Source: Lederbergia citrisecunda (GTDB taxonomy: Bacteria > Bacillota > Bacilli > Bacillales > Bacillaceae_C). Taken from it: a DNA stretch of 64,000 nt. Location: positions 4,157,631-4,221,630 of the forward strand of contig NZ_JAGYPJ010000001.1 in the NCBI RefSeq assembly GCF_018343695.1. Reading direction: 5' to 3'. The notes beneath the pieces are model-generated. The model saw only the letters and a program-made list of their open reading frames with translations. It made no database searches and was not told the origin of the DNA. Within the stretch, counting starts at the first letter, position 1, and each line of letters opens with the position of its first letter. A program made the translations under genes and the position numbers. Shown here in pieces: positions 1 through 8,256 of the stretch.

Positions 1-1260
1 ACTCGTGTACGATGGGTAAATAAGACCTGGTCGAACATTGGCGATCATTTTATCTACTAACGCGAAGCTTTGCTCATAAATATCTTTTGCTTCAGCACTC
101 AACCCAGACAAATTAATATCTTTGTCATTCCTTTTAGAAAAATAAATATACTGTTCATTTTCTGCAATTTCTTCAAGATCAGAATCTTTCTCTGGCATAT
201 ACATGTCTTTTGAATAAATTTCAATCGTAAATAAGAGGTCCTTCTTTTCTTCAAGAGGTGAGATATATACAGATGCAGTATATCCAACTGATGGTGCATT
301 TTCTTCTTCAATCGAAATATAAGGTGCAATTTCTTTAGGAATATCAAGGGTTATTCCAGCAACACGAATTTCATATTGAATATCAGGATTGCTATATTCC
401 TGTAATCTCTTTTCGATCTTCTCTTTTAGTTCTGTGAATTGGTTATAGCTAGGTACAACTGTTTTGAGTGTCATCCCTTTTTCAACAGACTTGAGAGCCT
501 GTTCGGGATGGTTGGATTTCAATTGTGCATCCGCTAAATAATACCAGTAGTAGGATGCATCTGGAACCCGATCTATTCTATTTGTATAATAGTCCACAGC
601 TTTTGGGAAATACGTCGGATAATGCTCTTCATCTGGCATTAATGCTCCATTTTCCCATTTTAATAATAGGATATCGTAAATATCGTTTACATCTTTTTTC
701 CATATGGCAAGCCTTGTCTTCGGGTCGTCCTGAATGTGGATGGATTCCAAAATGTGATAATTGACTTTAGTGAGCTGCTTAAGCCCTTCGTCTCCCCACG
801 TATAAATCTCAAGTACATTTCCAGCGGAGCTTCCTATCTTCCAACCGACCAATAAGTCTTTTTTTCCGTCACCGTTAAAGTCAGATGCACTTGCCCAGTT
901 AACTTCATACCCTAAACCCTTTTTAGCAAATATCTTTTTCCATTCCCTTTTTTGTTTTTCTAGCACAAACATGCCTACTTGATCGGGACTATTTTTTGAT
1001 TGGTAAAAAACAATTGCTTCTTCTAGCCCATCTCCATTCAAATCAGCATATAGCACTGGATCTGAACTGACAGGGGCGTTTGCCGTTAACAGCGTCGTTC
1101 CTTTTGGTAAATATTTTTTTGCAATTGATTGGATGCTTTCATTTTCTATTGATGTGGCGGATGCTAGCTTAGGTGCTTGTATTAAACTACCTGGTTCAGG
1201 GAGAATATTACATCCGCTAAGAAGAAAGCAAGCTGCCAGAATGAATAGAACATTTCTCAT
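1..1260 (-). CDS. FG-GAP/VCBS-like lipoprotein, 3' part cut by window edge
   Basis: Reading leftward from an ATG at 1260-1258, the frame stays open for 420 codons and runs off the window. A GGAGG lies 8 nt upstream. Residues 1-17 are a type II signal peptide ending in LSGC, so Cys17 should be lipidated and the protein held on the outer face of the membrane. Two stretches, near 'ADLNGDGLEEAIVFY' and 'SDFNGDGKKDLLVGW', match the Asp-rich core of FG-GAP/VCBS beta-propeller repeats. A later segment, 'YYWYYLADAQLKSNHPEQA', looks TPR-like. The family has no enzymatic role I can name. It lies downstream of a two-component system in the same direction with a gap of about 80 bp, so it could be co-transcribed or a target. 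The C-terminus is not visible. Confidence 0.8.
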   Translation of the reverse strand, partial: MRNVLFILAACFLLSGCNILPEPGSLIQAPKLASATSIENESIQSIAKKYLPKGTTLLTANAPVSSDPVLYADLNGDGLEEAIVFYQSKNSPDQVGMFVLEKQKREWKKIFAKKGLGYEVNWASASDFNGDGKKDLLVGWKIGSSAGNVLEIYTWGDEGLKQLTKVNYHILESIHIQDDPKTRLAIWKKDVNDIYDILLLKWENGALMPDEEHYPTYFPKAVDYYTNRIDRVPDASYYWYYLADAQLKSNHPEQALKSVEKGMTLKTVVPSYNQFTELKEKIEKRLQEYSNPDIQYEIRVAGITLDIPKEIAPYISIEEENAPSVGYTASVYISPLEEKKDLLFTIEIYSKDMYMPEKDSDLEEIAENEQYIYFSKRNDKDINLSGLSAEAKDIYEQSFALVDKMIANVRPGLIYPSYTS

Positions 1261-1339
1261 TGAAGGATCCTCCGATGCTCTTTTGATCTTACTATACATG
1301 CAATAGTGAAAATAAAAGTTATTAAAAAATTAATAATGT

Positions 1340-2725
1340 TTACATAAAGGTTACAGGTAATACTATTCTTACGGTTGTTCCTTCATCAGGTCGACTATCT
1401 ATATGCAATGTTCCGTGGTGGCCTTTTATTATTTCTTCACAAATCGCCAATCCAAGGCCTGTCCCAGATTCTTGTGTTTTCCCTTTTACGAACTTGTCCT
1501 TTATTAATTCCAATTTGTCAGTTGGAATTCCAACTCCGGTGTCCTTAATGTGGATGACGACAGATTCTCCATTTCCCTCATTCATGGATATCATAATTGT
1601 CCCGTTTGTCGGAGTAAATTTAAGTGCATTATCTAATAAGTTGATAAATAATTGGATAAGTCTATTCTTATCTGCTCTAATCTCCCTTTTATCAGAATGT
1701 ATATGTGTTATAAATTGTATTCCTTGTCTCTCAGCTCTTGGCTGTAATTGAGATACCACCTTTTTAATAGTGGCAGGGAGATCAACATCATCAAAAACAA
1801 AAGAAAGCTTTCCGCTCGATAAGCTAGAAAGGTCTAGTAAATCACTTACGAGACTTGTTAATCGGTCACTTTCATTCGTTATGATTTCTAATCCTTCTTT
1901 GAATAAATCATCGGTTGCCATCGATTGTAAGGTTATCGCCCAACCTTTTACAGACGTTAGCGGAGTTCTTAGATCATGGCTGACTGAGGCAATAAATTCA
2001 TTTTTTAGCTGCTCGTGCTTTTCCACCTGCTCGGCCATATAGTTTAATGTGTCTGCCAGTCTACCTAATTCATCGTCTTGCTTTTTTGATATTCTTGTAG
2101 AAAATTTCCCTGCAGCCATCTGTTCAGCGGCTGTGATGATTTGGCTTACTGGCTTTGTGATCGTTCCAGCTAAGAAAAAGCTAATAACAGCAGCCAATAC
2201 TACAACGATTCCGCCAATGGCAAGAAGTAAAAGGGCGTTCTCGGTAAAGACGGAATTCAATGGAGCAAGAGAGGTTGTGAGTCGTATTGCTCCTTTTGTT
2301 TCAACGCCAGCAATTAATGGATACGTAACAGCCATAACCTTTTCTCCATTAATCTGGCCGGTCCAAAAGCTTGACTCACCTGTAAGTCCAATTCGAACAT
2401 CTTCTTCTTGGCTAAGACTATTTAAATGACTTTTATGTGTTTCAGCTAAAATTTTTCCGTCTTTATTGATTAACTGTACTTGTACGTTGACTAAAAAGTT
2501 ATACTGAGCTAATAACTGTTCAGCTTCTTTCTCAAATCTTCCTTCAAGCAGTTCCTGTTCGTAAAAAGCAGAGAACATGGCGCCCTGATCTCGAAGAGTC
2601 TGCTGAACGCCACCTTTGTAATACACCATTAGGGCTGACAAAATAATTGTTTCAAATAAAGCGACTGTAAAGATAATCAAGAGCAGATAGCTCCAAACGA
2701 GCCTTCTTTTTATACCTTGTTTCAT
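1340..2725 (-). CDS. HAMP-domain sensor histidine kinase
   Basis: The 461-residue protein is a membrane sensor kinase of a two-component system. It has a membrane segment at about residues 12-34, an extracytoplasmic sensor region of about 130 residues, a second membrane segment at about 164-188, then HAMP, then HisKA with phospho-acceptor His250 in SVSHDLRTPLTS. The C-terminal HATPase domain shows the N box (LLDNALKF), the G1 box (DTGVGIP) and a GTGLGLAI G2 box. There is no PAS domain, which argues against ResE or WalK. The start overlaps the stop of the response regulator by 4 bp, so the two are translationally coupled. The signal sensed cannot be read from the sequence. Confidence 0.93.
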   Translation of the reverse strand: MKQGIKRRLVWSYLLLIIFTVALFETIILSALMVYYKGGVQQTLRDQGAMFSAFYEQELLEGRFEKEAEQLLAQYNFLVNVQVQLINKDGKILAETHKSHLNSLSQEEDVRIGLTGESSFWTGQINGEKVMAVTYPLIAGVETKGAIRLTTSLAPLNSVFTENALLLLAIGGIVVVLAAVISFFLAGTITKPVSQIITAAEQMAAGKFSTRISKKQDDELGRLADTLNYMAEQVEKHEQLKNEFIASVSHDLRTPLTSVKGWAITLQSMATDDLFKEGLEIITNESDRLTSLVSDLLDLSSLSSGKLSFVFDDVDLPATIKKVVSQLQPRAERQGIQFITHIHSDKREIRADKNRLIQLFINLLDNALKFTPTNGTIMISMNEGNGESVVIHIKDTGVGIPTDKLELIKDKFVKGKTQESGTGLGLAICEEIIKGHHGTLHIDSRPDEGTTVRIVLPVTFM

Positions 2726-3423
2726 TGTGTATCCTCATCAAAAAAGGAATAGCCATATCCCCATACTGTTTTTAGAAATGATGGGTTGGACGGATCGTCC
2801 TCAATCTTTTCTCGTAGTCTACGAATATGGACATCTACTGTTTTAGGATCTCCGAAATAATTTAGCCCCCAAATTTCATCAAGAAGTTCATCTCGTGTAA
2901 CGGGTTCATTCAACTTTTCTGTGAAAAATTTCATCATTTGGAATTCTCGTGTCGTTAATTTCATAAGTTTTCCCGCTTTATAGACTCTTTGCGTTTTAAG
3001 TTCGATCATAAAAGGTCCTGTTTTGATTACATCATGATTTGCTTCTTTCTCGGATTTCCCTGTCCTTCTCAGAACAGATCGAATTCTTGCAACAAGCTCA
3101 AGTGGATTAAATGGTTTAACAATATAATCGTCCGCACCAAGCTCCAATCCCATGATTTTTTCCATGTCTTGTCCTCTGGCTGATACGATGATGATTGGGG
3201 TTCCTGGATGTTTTTCTGTAAATTTCTCACAAAGTTCAAACCCATCCGCGTCTGGAAGGTTTAAATCTAATAAAATGAGGGATGGTTGATGTTCTTTTGC
3301 TAATTGTAAGGCTAATTTACCTTCTCCTGCTTCGACTACTTCAAAATTGGAACGCTGCAAATTAAATGAAATTAATTTGCGAATAGATAACTCATCTTCA
3401 ACAACTAAAATTTTCCCTTCCAT
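2722..3423 (-). CDS. OmpR/PhoB-family response regulator
   Basis: The 233-residue protein is the DNA-binding partner of the adjacent kinase. The receiver domain (1-120) has the acidic pocket ED at 9-10, phospho-acceptor Asp53 in LLDLNLPD, and Lys in the VKPFNP motif. The C-terminal winged helix (about 130-230) ends in the usual VDVHIRRLREKI and TVWGYGY motifs. An in-frame ATG lies 96 bp further upstream, but ATG 3423 is chosen because an AAGGGGGT Shine-Dalgarno lies about 10 nt before it and the receiver begins right there. The IS3 element ends about 100 bp upstream of this start, so the native promoter may have been displaced. Confidence 0.93.
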   Translation of the reverse strand: MEGKILVVEDELSIRKLISFNLQRSNFEVVEAGEGKLALQLAKEHQPSLILLDLNLPDADGFELCEKFTEKHPGTPIIIVSARGQDMEKIMGLELGADDYIVKPFNPLELVARIRSVLRRTGKSEKEANHDVIKTGPFMIELKTQRVYKAGKLMKLTTREFQMMKFFTEKLNEPVTRDELLDEIWGLNYFGDPKTVDVHIRRLREKIEDDPSNPSFLKTVWGYGYSFFDEDTQ

Positions 3424-3557
3424 CACTGGCGGGACCCCCTTAATAATAATCTCTCTGGATTCATTATATTGGATTGTGCTTAGAAAAAAATGTAATTTTG
3501 CAAAAAAAAGAAGAGCCATTTTAAACTGTACCCTTTGTAAAGGACATTAGAAAAAGG

Positions 3558-4436
3558 TTATGCAACTTGGAGAAGATGATTTCTGTATTCAACAGGAGTC
3601 ATCTTCTTTAAATTCCATTGATACCTAAAATTATTGTGATAAGTCATATAACTTCTTATTTCCTTTTTAAGTTCATCTAAAGAACTACATGTCTTTATAG
3701 TAGCTTCATCCTTAAGATGTCCAAAAAAAGATTCTTGTGGTGCATTATCCCAACAGTTTCCCCTTCTTGACATCGATTGCTTTAGCCCCAGTTGCTTAAC
3801 TTGTTTTTGAAAAGTAGGACTAGTGTAATGTCCGCCCTGATCCGAATGAATAAAAGCTCCTTCAGCAAACTCTATTTTTCTATTATTTTTTAACTTTACT
3901 AATGTATCCGTAGCTAGATCCAATGTAAGTTTATCGGATACGTTATAGGCCACTATTTCATTCGTTGACCCGTCTAAAATAGTGGATAAATAAGCCTTTT
4001 GATTCTTTCCATAATAAAGATAAGTGATGTCTGTAAGCAGCACTTTACCTGGAATATCTTGTTTGAACTCTCTATTTAGTAAATTGGGCAATATGGAGTG
4101 TTCCTGGGTAGCCTTTAACATTTTCTTATAAGGATTAGCTCTTCTAATAGGACATACAATATTATATTTCCTCATGATTCTTCGTATTAGCTTTAAGTTG
4201 TATGTAATATTAAACTGCTTTTCTAAGGTCATTTTAATCTGTCGGGCGCCTTTAGTACGGCGTTTATAATGAAAAGCCTTTAAAATAATATCTTTTAGTA
4301 CTAAATCTTTCTTCTCTCGTCGATTTCTTATTTCCTTTGATTCTACAGAGAAATATTTATAGTAACCTGATCGTGAAACCTGTGAAAGCTCGCACAAATA
4401 ACCAACCATATTTTTAAGTTCGTACTCTTCAATCAC
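3558..4436 (-). CDS. IS3-family transposase OrfB (DDE integrase domain)
   Basis: From its first ATG this frame has 292 residues. It holds an HTH_21-like segment (about 40-95) followed by an rve/DDE integrase core. Visible catalytic acidic positions are Asp in LLTDITYLYY, Asp in FIHSDQGGHYTS and Glu in NAPQESFFGHLKDE, giving the DD(35)E arrangement. The frame continues upstream of this ATG without a stop back to the slippery site at 4514-4520. The functional enzyme is therefore probably an OrfAB fusion made by -1 frameshifting, not a protein started at 4436. Confidence 0.92.
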   Translation of the reverse strand: MIEEYELKNMVGYLCELSQVSRSGYYKYFSVESKEIRNRREKKDLVLKDIILKAFHYKRRTKGARQIKMTLEKQFNITYNLKLIRRIMRKYNIVCPIRRANPYKKMLKATQEHSILPNLLNREFKQDIPGKVLLTDITYLYYGKNQKAYLSTILDGSTNEIVAYNVSDKLTLDLATDTLVKLKNNRKIEFAEGAFIHSDQGGHYTSPTFQKQVKQLGLKQSMSRRGNCWDNAPQESFFGHLKDEATIKTCSSLDELKKEIRSYMTYHNNFRYQWNLKKMTPVEYRNHLLQVA

Positions 4437-4474
4437 TGAGTGAATTAAAAGAAACTTCTGTTCAGCAGAAACCT

Positions 4475-4933
4475 TTACTTGTTTATCTTCACTCCCCTTT
4501 CCATCATGTCTAGCTTTTTTAACAACTCGTTCTCCGCACGAAGAAGGTGAATCTGAGCCTCTAACTTTGCATTTTTTTCTTCTAGTGAAAGTTCCTTTTC
4601 AGACGGTCTCCCAGAATTCGTTGTACGTGCATCCTGAAGACCAAATACCCCAGATTCTTTAAATGCTTTTCTCCATCTATAGGCAGCCTTATGAACTCTG
4701 ACTATTCCAATCAGTTCAACGTCAAAACCATGATCTTCAAAAACCTGTCTAGGTGTCTTGCCATTCTCTGTTTCAGCTATCAATATTCTTTTAAATTCAT
4801 CTGAATAAGTAATACCCTTTGAACTAACAGATTTAGCATATGGATTATTAGAAAGTAATTTTATTTCTTTCTCTGAAAAGTGTTTTTTTGTCATTTTATT
4901 GTTCTCCGATTCCCCATTTTGTTCATTATACAA
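4475..4933 (-). CDS. IS3-family transposase OrfA (helix-turn-helix)
   Basis: The 152-residue OrfA supplies the terminal-repeat-binding part of the transposase. A helix-turn-helix region occupies about residues 35-95. A leucine-zipper-like coiled coil (about 112-142, KLEAQIHLLRAENELLKKL) is the usual IS3 multimerisation segment. The slippery heptamer lies within the codons for Leu-Lys-Lys at the end of this coiled coil. The stop codon comes 13 codons after the slip site in the zero frame. Confidence 0.88.
   Translation of the reverse strand: MYNEQNGESENNKMTKKHFSEKEIKLLSNNPYAKSVSSKGITYSDEFKRILIAETENGKTPRQVFEDHGFDVELIGIVRVHKAAYRWRKAFKESGVFGLQDARTTNSGRPSEKELSLEEKNAKLEAQIHLLRAENELLKKLDMMERGVKINK
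4514..4520 (-). other. Programmed -1 frameshift site A_AAA_AAG in the IS3 transposase
   Basis: On the coding strand the sequence reads TTA AAA AAG in the orfA frame, the canonical A_AAA_AAG slippery heptamer. A -1 slip enters a frame that runs without a stop into orfB. This is the standard way IS3 elements make the OrfAB transposase. Confidence 0.85.
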
Positions 4934-4999
4934 AAAAGTACCCTATAGGGCAGACCTTTTTTAGTGTCTACTCTATAGGGTACAGTTTATTTCGCTCCC

Positions 5000-5226
5000 T
5001 GCTTTTACGTGGTTAGCTGCATCATTGTCGACCAGCAGATTCTTTCTTCTTTTTCCAACAATATGCCAACATCGAATTGTCCTATCAGTCTCATCGTGTT
5101 TCCTTTATCTCAGTCAAGGGCCGAAAAAGGAACTTCGACTAAAACCGCCACGTCCTGTGGCGAAGTCGACGGACCCACATCCTGTGGGCCTGTACGTCGA
5201 TGAGCAAGGCGCTTTCGCTTTTCTTA
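5000..5226 (-). repeat. Dispersed element A, copy 1 (abuts sigX stop; both hairpins present)
   Basis: Read on the minus strand, the element starts 4 nt after the sigX stop codon with AAAAGCGAAAGCGCC. It continues through the hairpins CCCACAGGATGTGGG and GCCACAGGACGTGGC, then the conserved GATAAAGGAAACACG block. The far end is degenerate and the IS3 element lies about 10 bp beyond it. It closely matches the copies at 63.6-64.0 kb. No gene is seen here. The element fills the place where an anti-sigma gene would be expected. Confidence 0.8.
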
Positions 5227-5730
5227 TTAGCTTGCCTTTTTCCGATAATGGTCTTTTAAATATTGAATGGCACGGTGTTGGAGGGTTTTAACTTTGCTTT
5301 CGGACCATCCTAAAGTGCTGGCTGTTTCTGAAATGGACAAGCCGCGTATAAAACGAAGGTCAAGAATAACTTTTTGATTAGGTTTCATTTTACATGAGTA
5401 AATTTGCTGAACTTCGTCTTTTCGTAAGACGATTTCTTCTGGAATAGGACTAGTATCTTTCAATTGATAAGCATCTATTTCGCTTAAATGAGTTTCGTTT
5501 ATTCCCTTCTGTTTGCGGATATAGTCGATGGCGACATTACGGGCAATAGCATAGAGCCATGTTTTCTCTCTGCTTTTTCCTTCGAATGTTTCATAGTTTT
5601 TATATACTTTTACATACACTTCTTGTACAAGGTCTTCAGCAAGTTCACGGTCTCGTAACATATAATATAAATGCCTTAGCAAATCTTGATAATAAGAACG
5701 ATATAAGTGATTAAATACAGATTCTAACAT
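5227..5730 (-). CDS. sigX: ECF-type RNA polymerase sigma factor, SigX-like
   Basis: The 167-residue protein has sigma region 2 at about residues 5-75, with the core-binding segment DRELAEDLVQEVYVKVYKNY and EKTWLYAIARNVAIDYIRKQK. Region 4 at about 105-160 carries the helix-turn-helix GLSISETASTLGWSESKVKTLQHRA. The wording of both regions is close to Bacillus SigX, which controls cell-envelope charge and lipid genes. An ATG 42 bp further upstream has no ribosome site. ATG 5730 is preferred because AAAGGGG lies about 10 nt before it. SigX is normally followed directly by its anti-sigma factor RsiX; here only a repeat element and an IS follow. The gene lies 125 bp after gerC in the same direction. 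Confidence 0.85.
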   Translation of the reverse strand: MLESVFNHLYRSYYQDLLRHLYYMLRDRELAEDLVQEVYVKVYKNYETFEGKSREKTWLYAIARNVAIDYIRKQKGINETHLSEIDAYQLKDTSPIPEEIVLRKDEVQQIYSCKMKPNQKVILDLRFIRGLSISETASTLGWSESKVKTLQHRAIQYLKDHYRKKAS

Positions 5731-5855
5731 TTCCCCTAAACCCCTTTGAATCATTTCTGTCCATTTCATCATAATCGTTTGGATCAGTTCAAAAGTTGCA
5801 AATAGGTAAAAGTTTCATTTGTTTTTGTAACCTTTTTGTAATAATTGAATCACCC

Positions 5856-6968
5856 TTATTCGATAGTACCTGTACTTTTGATGTTTGCTTTTACAGTGAC
5901 ATCGAATCTAACATCGGGATATAAGCTTTTCCATTCTGCAAATGTATCCCGATTATGGAGCCTTGTCGCTTTATATCTTAGCCCGAAGCCAATTGGATCA
6001 AGATTTTCTTTTTGCAATTTATTTAATAGCTGTAGAACATCCTTCTTTGTTTTTTGATTAACTAATTTATTGTATTTATTCAATGAAGTGGGAGACAAGC
6101 TCTTATTCGATTCCTCGATAATACCACGCATCTTTATTTCCATTTTAATAACAGGCTGCGTATTAGGCGCGGTTATAATTTTATATTTTACTTTTGATGA
6201 ATCGACGGCCATCGTGAAGGCTATTTTCTTTTTACTTACAATTATTTCTAGTTTTTTTGTTTTATTTGCCAATAAATTATACATTTTCGTTTCATTTGAA
6301 GAGAGCATAATATTGTTATTACTTTTCGGTGCAATAATAGATTTGTTCACTATTAGTTTTGTTTTATCACGATTTGCCTTAATCAGAGGCAGTATCGGGT
6401 CTATACCATTTTCAAGTAATTTTCTTCTCAAATCAAAAAGATACGTTGATACAATATAAGGACTCTCAACCCCGTTATTTGAGAAAAAGTTAGGTAGCAC
6501 GATTGATCCAGCCATTTCTGAAGGAGGTTCAGTCTTTAATACTTTTTCGGCAGAGGGTTGGCCAATACCAACCCAAGAAATCATTTGAATATCCCTTCTT
6601 CTAATCAAAAGGTCCATTACATCTTTTAAATCCTGTTCTAGAACTTTTTTTCCTAGAATAATGACTCGTGAATGCCCAAAGTCAATATCTTTATCTATAT
6701 GAGTTTTCATAATACGAAAAGCACTAGCAAGGGTAGGGCTTTCTTTAACAACATACGTATATTTATCTCCACCTTGTGCACCTTTCAAAGCACCAGAGGC
6801 GATCGCTAACTTTAACGTAACTTTGTACGGTTTCTCCTTATTATTTGTTAAATCAATGCCAATCGCCATAACGAATATTCTTCTATCAATGTCTTTGAAG
6901 TCACACGCAGAAAGAAAGAAAAGTGATAAACAGATTAAAAGTAATATCCCTTTCCTAAGATCCCTCAT
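5856..6968 (-). CDS. Spore germinant receptor lipoprotein subunit, GerC type
   Basis: The 370-residue Ger(x)C-family lipoprotein has a signal peptide with lipobox LSAC, so the lipidated cysteine is Cys22. The mature part begins DFKDIDRRIFVMAIGIDL, the family's typical opening, and the length fits. With the A and B subunits it forms an inner-membrane receptor complex that detects germinants in the dormant spore. Its start overlaps the stop of gerB by 4 bp. It is the last gene of the operon. Confidence 0.92.
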   Translation of the reverse strand: MRDLRKGILLLICLSLFFLSACDFKDIDRRIFVMAIGIDLTNNKEKPYKVTLKLAIASGALKGAQGGDKYTYVVKESPTLASAFRIMKTHIDKDIDFGHSRVIILGKKVLEQDLKDVMDLLIRRRDIQMISWVGIGQPSAEKVLKTEPPSEMAGSIVLPNFFSNNGVESPYIVSTYLFDLRRKLLENGIDPILPLIKANRDKTKLIVNKSIIAPKSNNNIMLSSNETKMYNLLANKTKKLEIIVSKKKIAFTMAVDSSKVKYKIITAPNTQPVIKMEIKMRGIIEESNKSLSPTSLNKYNKLVNQKTKKDVLQLLNKLQKENLDPIGFGLRYKATRLHNRDTFAEWKSLYPDVRFDVTVKANIKSTGTIE

Positions 6969-8062
6969 ACTTTGACCCTCCTTTTAATGAACCAAAAGGT
7001 TAAGATAATGATGGAGGTTGTAATCGGCAGCATATAAAAGAAGTAACGTGCGTATGTAAACACTTGATATTCATTTAAATAGGTTGCCGTTATTAGAGCA
7101 ACAATCCAGAAAGTTGTAAGGAAAATAAATGGAGTCAAGTTGTTTTCTTTGTGTTTAAATTTTTTAATCCAAAACAAGCTTTTCAAAAATTCAATGGATA
7201 CATGCCAATGAATTAAGAGATTTAAGAATGTAATGGCCAAAAAGAATAACAAAAATAAATATAATACACGTTCTATAATCCCGTATCTCATTCTTAACGT
7301 GTCACTTGTTGAGATAGAAGGGTAGACAAGTTTATCTATTTGCTCGAAGCCACTCATGCCAATCGGTGCAAAAAATATGGTAGATAAGATCACTACTCCT
7401 GCTGATGCCATTAATAATACTTGTTTTCTTGATATTTGAATTCCATGTTTAGTAAAGGCACGATTAAAAATGACAAGATTTGTAATCCCTAAATATACAT
7501 AAAATGCTGCCGTAAAGGCCATATAAGAGGGAAAGTGATAAACGTACATAATTGATTCCCGTACAAAATCCCACACAAACTCAGGACTTGAATATGTTTT
7601 TACGATTAAAAATAAAATTATGGGTACAAATATTAATAGTAGGGCCTCAATGGTGTAAAGGATGCTTTTGGTATGCATCAAAATGCCATAGGAGATAAAA
7701 ATTAAAAATGTAGATGCAATCCATATAATCGACATATCAGGAGTCAGGAATCGTTTCAGTAAAAATGAATAAGTAACCAATGCATGAAGACCAGCTATGA
7801 ACCAAATTAATGCTAAAAAGAGAAGATAAGGAAAATAAAGCCAAGGGGAAAACGTTTTTTTTATTAATTCAGGATAGTCTTTTCCAGGGAAGGTTTTAAA
7901 AAAGCGAACGAAGGCATAAATAACGATTGTACCCGCTATTATTGCAAGAACGATGGCAATGATGGCTCCGTCTTTGCGACTATACAACAAAATTTTAGGT
8001 ACGGAAACAACCATATTCGCAAACATATTTACGTATAGCAAATAATACACATAGCGGTTCAT
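6965..8062 (-). CDS. Spore germinant receptor permease-like subunit, GerB type
   Basis: This 365-residue, very hydrophobic protein has about ten predicted membrane segments and belongs to the endospore germination permease branch of the APC transporter superfamily. In known receptors the B subunit holds the germinant-binding site. It lies between the A and C subunits: about 195 bp separate it from gerA, which is unusually wide for this operon, and it overlaps gerC by 4 bp. The germinant cannot be deduced. Confidence 0.92.
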   Translation of the reverse strand: MNRYVYYLLYVNMFANMVVSVPKILLYSRKDGAIIAIVLAIIAGTIVIYAFVRFFKTFPGKDYPELIKKTFSPWLYFPYLLFLALIWFIAGLHALVTYSFLLKRFLTPDMSIIWIASTFLIFISYGILMHTKSILYTIEALLLIFVPIILFLIVKTYSSPEFVWDFVRESIMYVYHFPSYMAFTAAFYVYLGITNLVIFNRAFTKHGIQISRKQVLLMASAGVVILSTIFFAPIGMSGFEQIDKLVYPSISTSDTLRMRYGIIERVLYLFLLFFLAITFLNLLIHWHVSIEFLKSLFWIKKFKHKENNLTPFIFLTTFWIVALITATYLNEYQVFTYARYFFYMLPITTSIIILTFWFIKRRVKV

Positions 8063-8109
8063 ATTCTACTCCTTGCTTACAAAATTATCTATAGAACTTT
8101 GTGGATAAC

Positions 8110-8256
8110 TTTTCTAGTAGCTCTCGTTTAGTGTAAGCAACCGTCAACTAGTAATCATCTTGACCAAAAGACAAATGCCGCAAACGTGCACGACCTGTGC
8201 CAACGTTAAAGGCCATATAGGATAACGTCTTAAACAAGGTGCTTGAGCTTTTGTCC
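8110..8256 (-). repeat. Decayed copy of dispersed element A between gerA and gerB
   Basis: On the minus strand, 4 nt after the gerA stop, the sequence reads AAAAGCTCAAGCACCTTG. This matches the AAAAGCGNAAGCGCCTTG start of element A. Further in, GACCAAAAGACAAATGCCG and the CGTGCACGACCTGTGCC segment resemble its middle, but the hairpins are eroded. This decay would explain the wide gerA-gerB gap. Assignment rests on short matches only. Confidence 0.45.

Larger units (their letters stand above)
3522..4989. mobile_element. Complete IS3-family (IS150-like) insertion sequence
   Basis: The element is 1468 bp. Its ends are imperfect inverted repeats that begin TAAACTGTACCCT on the left and, read as reverse complement, on the right. 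Similarity continues inward for roughly 35 bp. If the outer 5 bp are not counted, the ends are the TG...CA usual for IS3. The trinucleotide TTT occurs directly outside both ends (3519-3521 and 4990-4992), consistent with a 3-bp target duplication. Inside are overlapping orfA and orfB on the minus strand joined by an A6G slippery site. Both frames are intact, so the element could be active. It sits between the SigX-like gene and the two-component system. Confidence 0.9.

Noticed and set aside
5000..5226. Remnant of an rsiX-type anti-sigma gene
   Set aside because: The sequence is fully explained by element A, which is found in equal form at 63.6 kb; no coding remnant was recognised.
1340..5730. 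ResDE-SigX cluster as in Bacillus subtilis
   Set aside because: The kinase has no PAS domain and no resABC genes are present; an IS lies between. The similarity of gene order is probably chance.
8063..8256. Missing ger gene (gerD-like) between gerA and gerB
   Set aside because: No open frame of useful length; the start of a decayed element A is recognisable instead.
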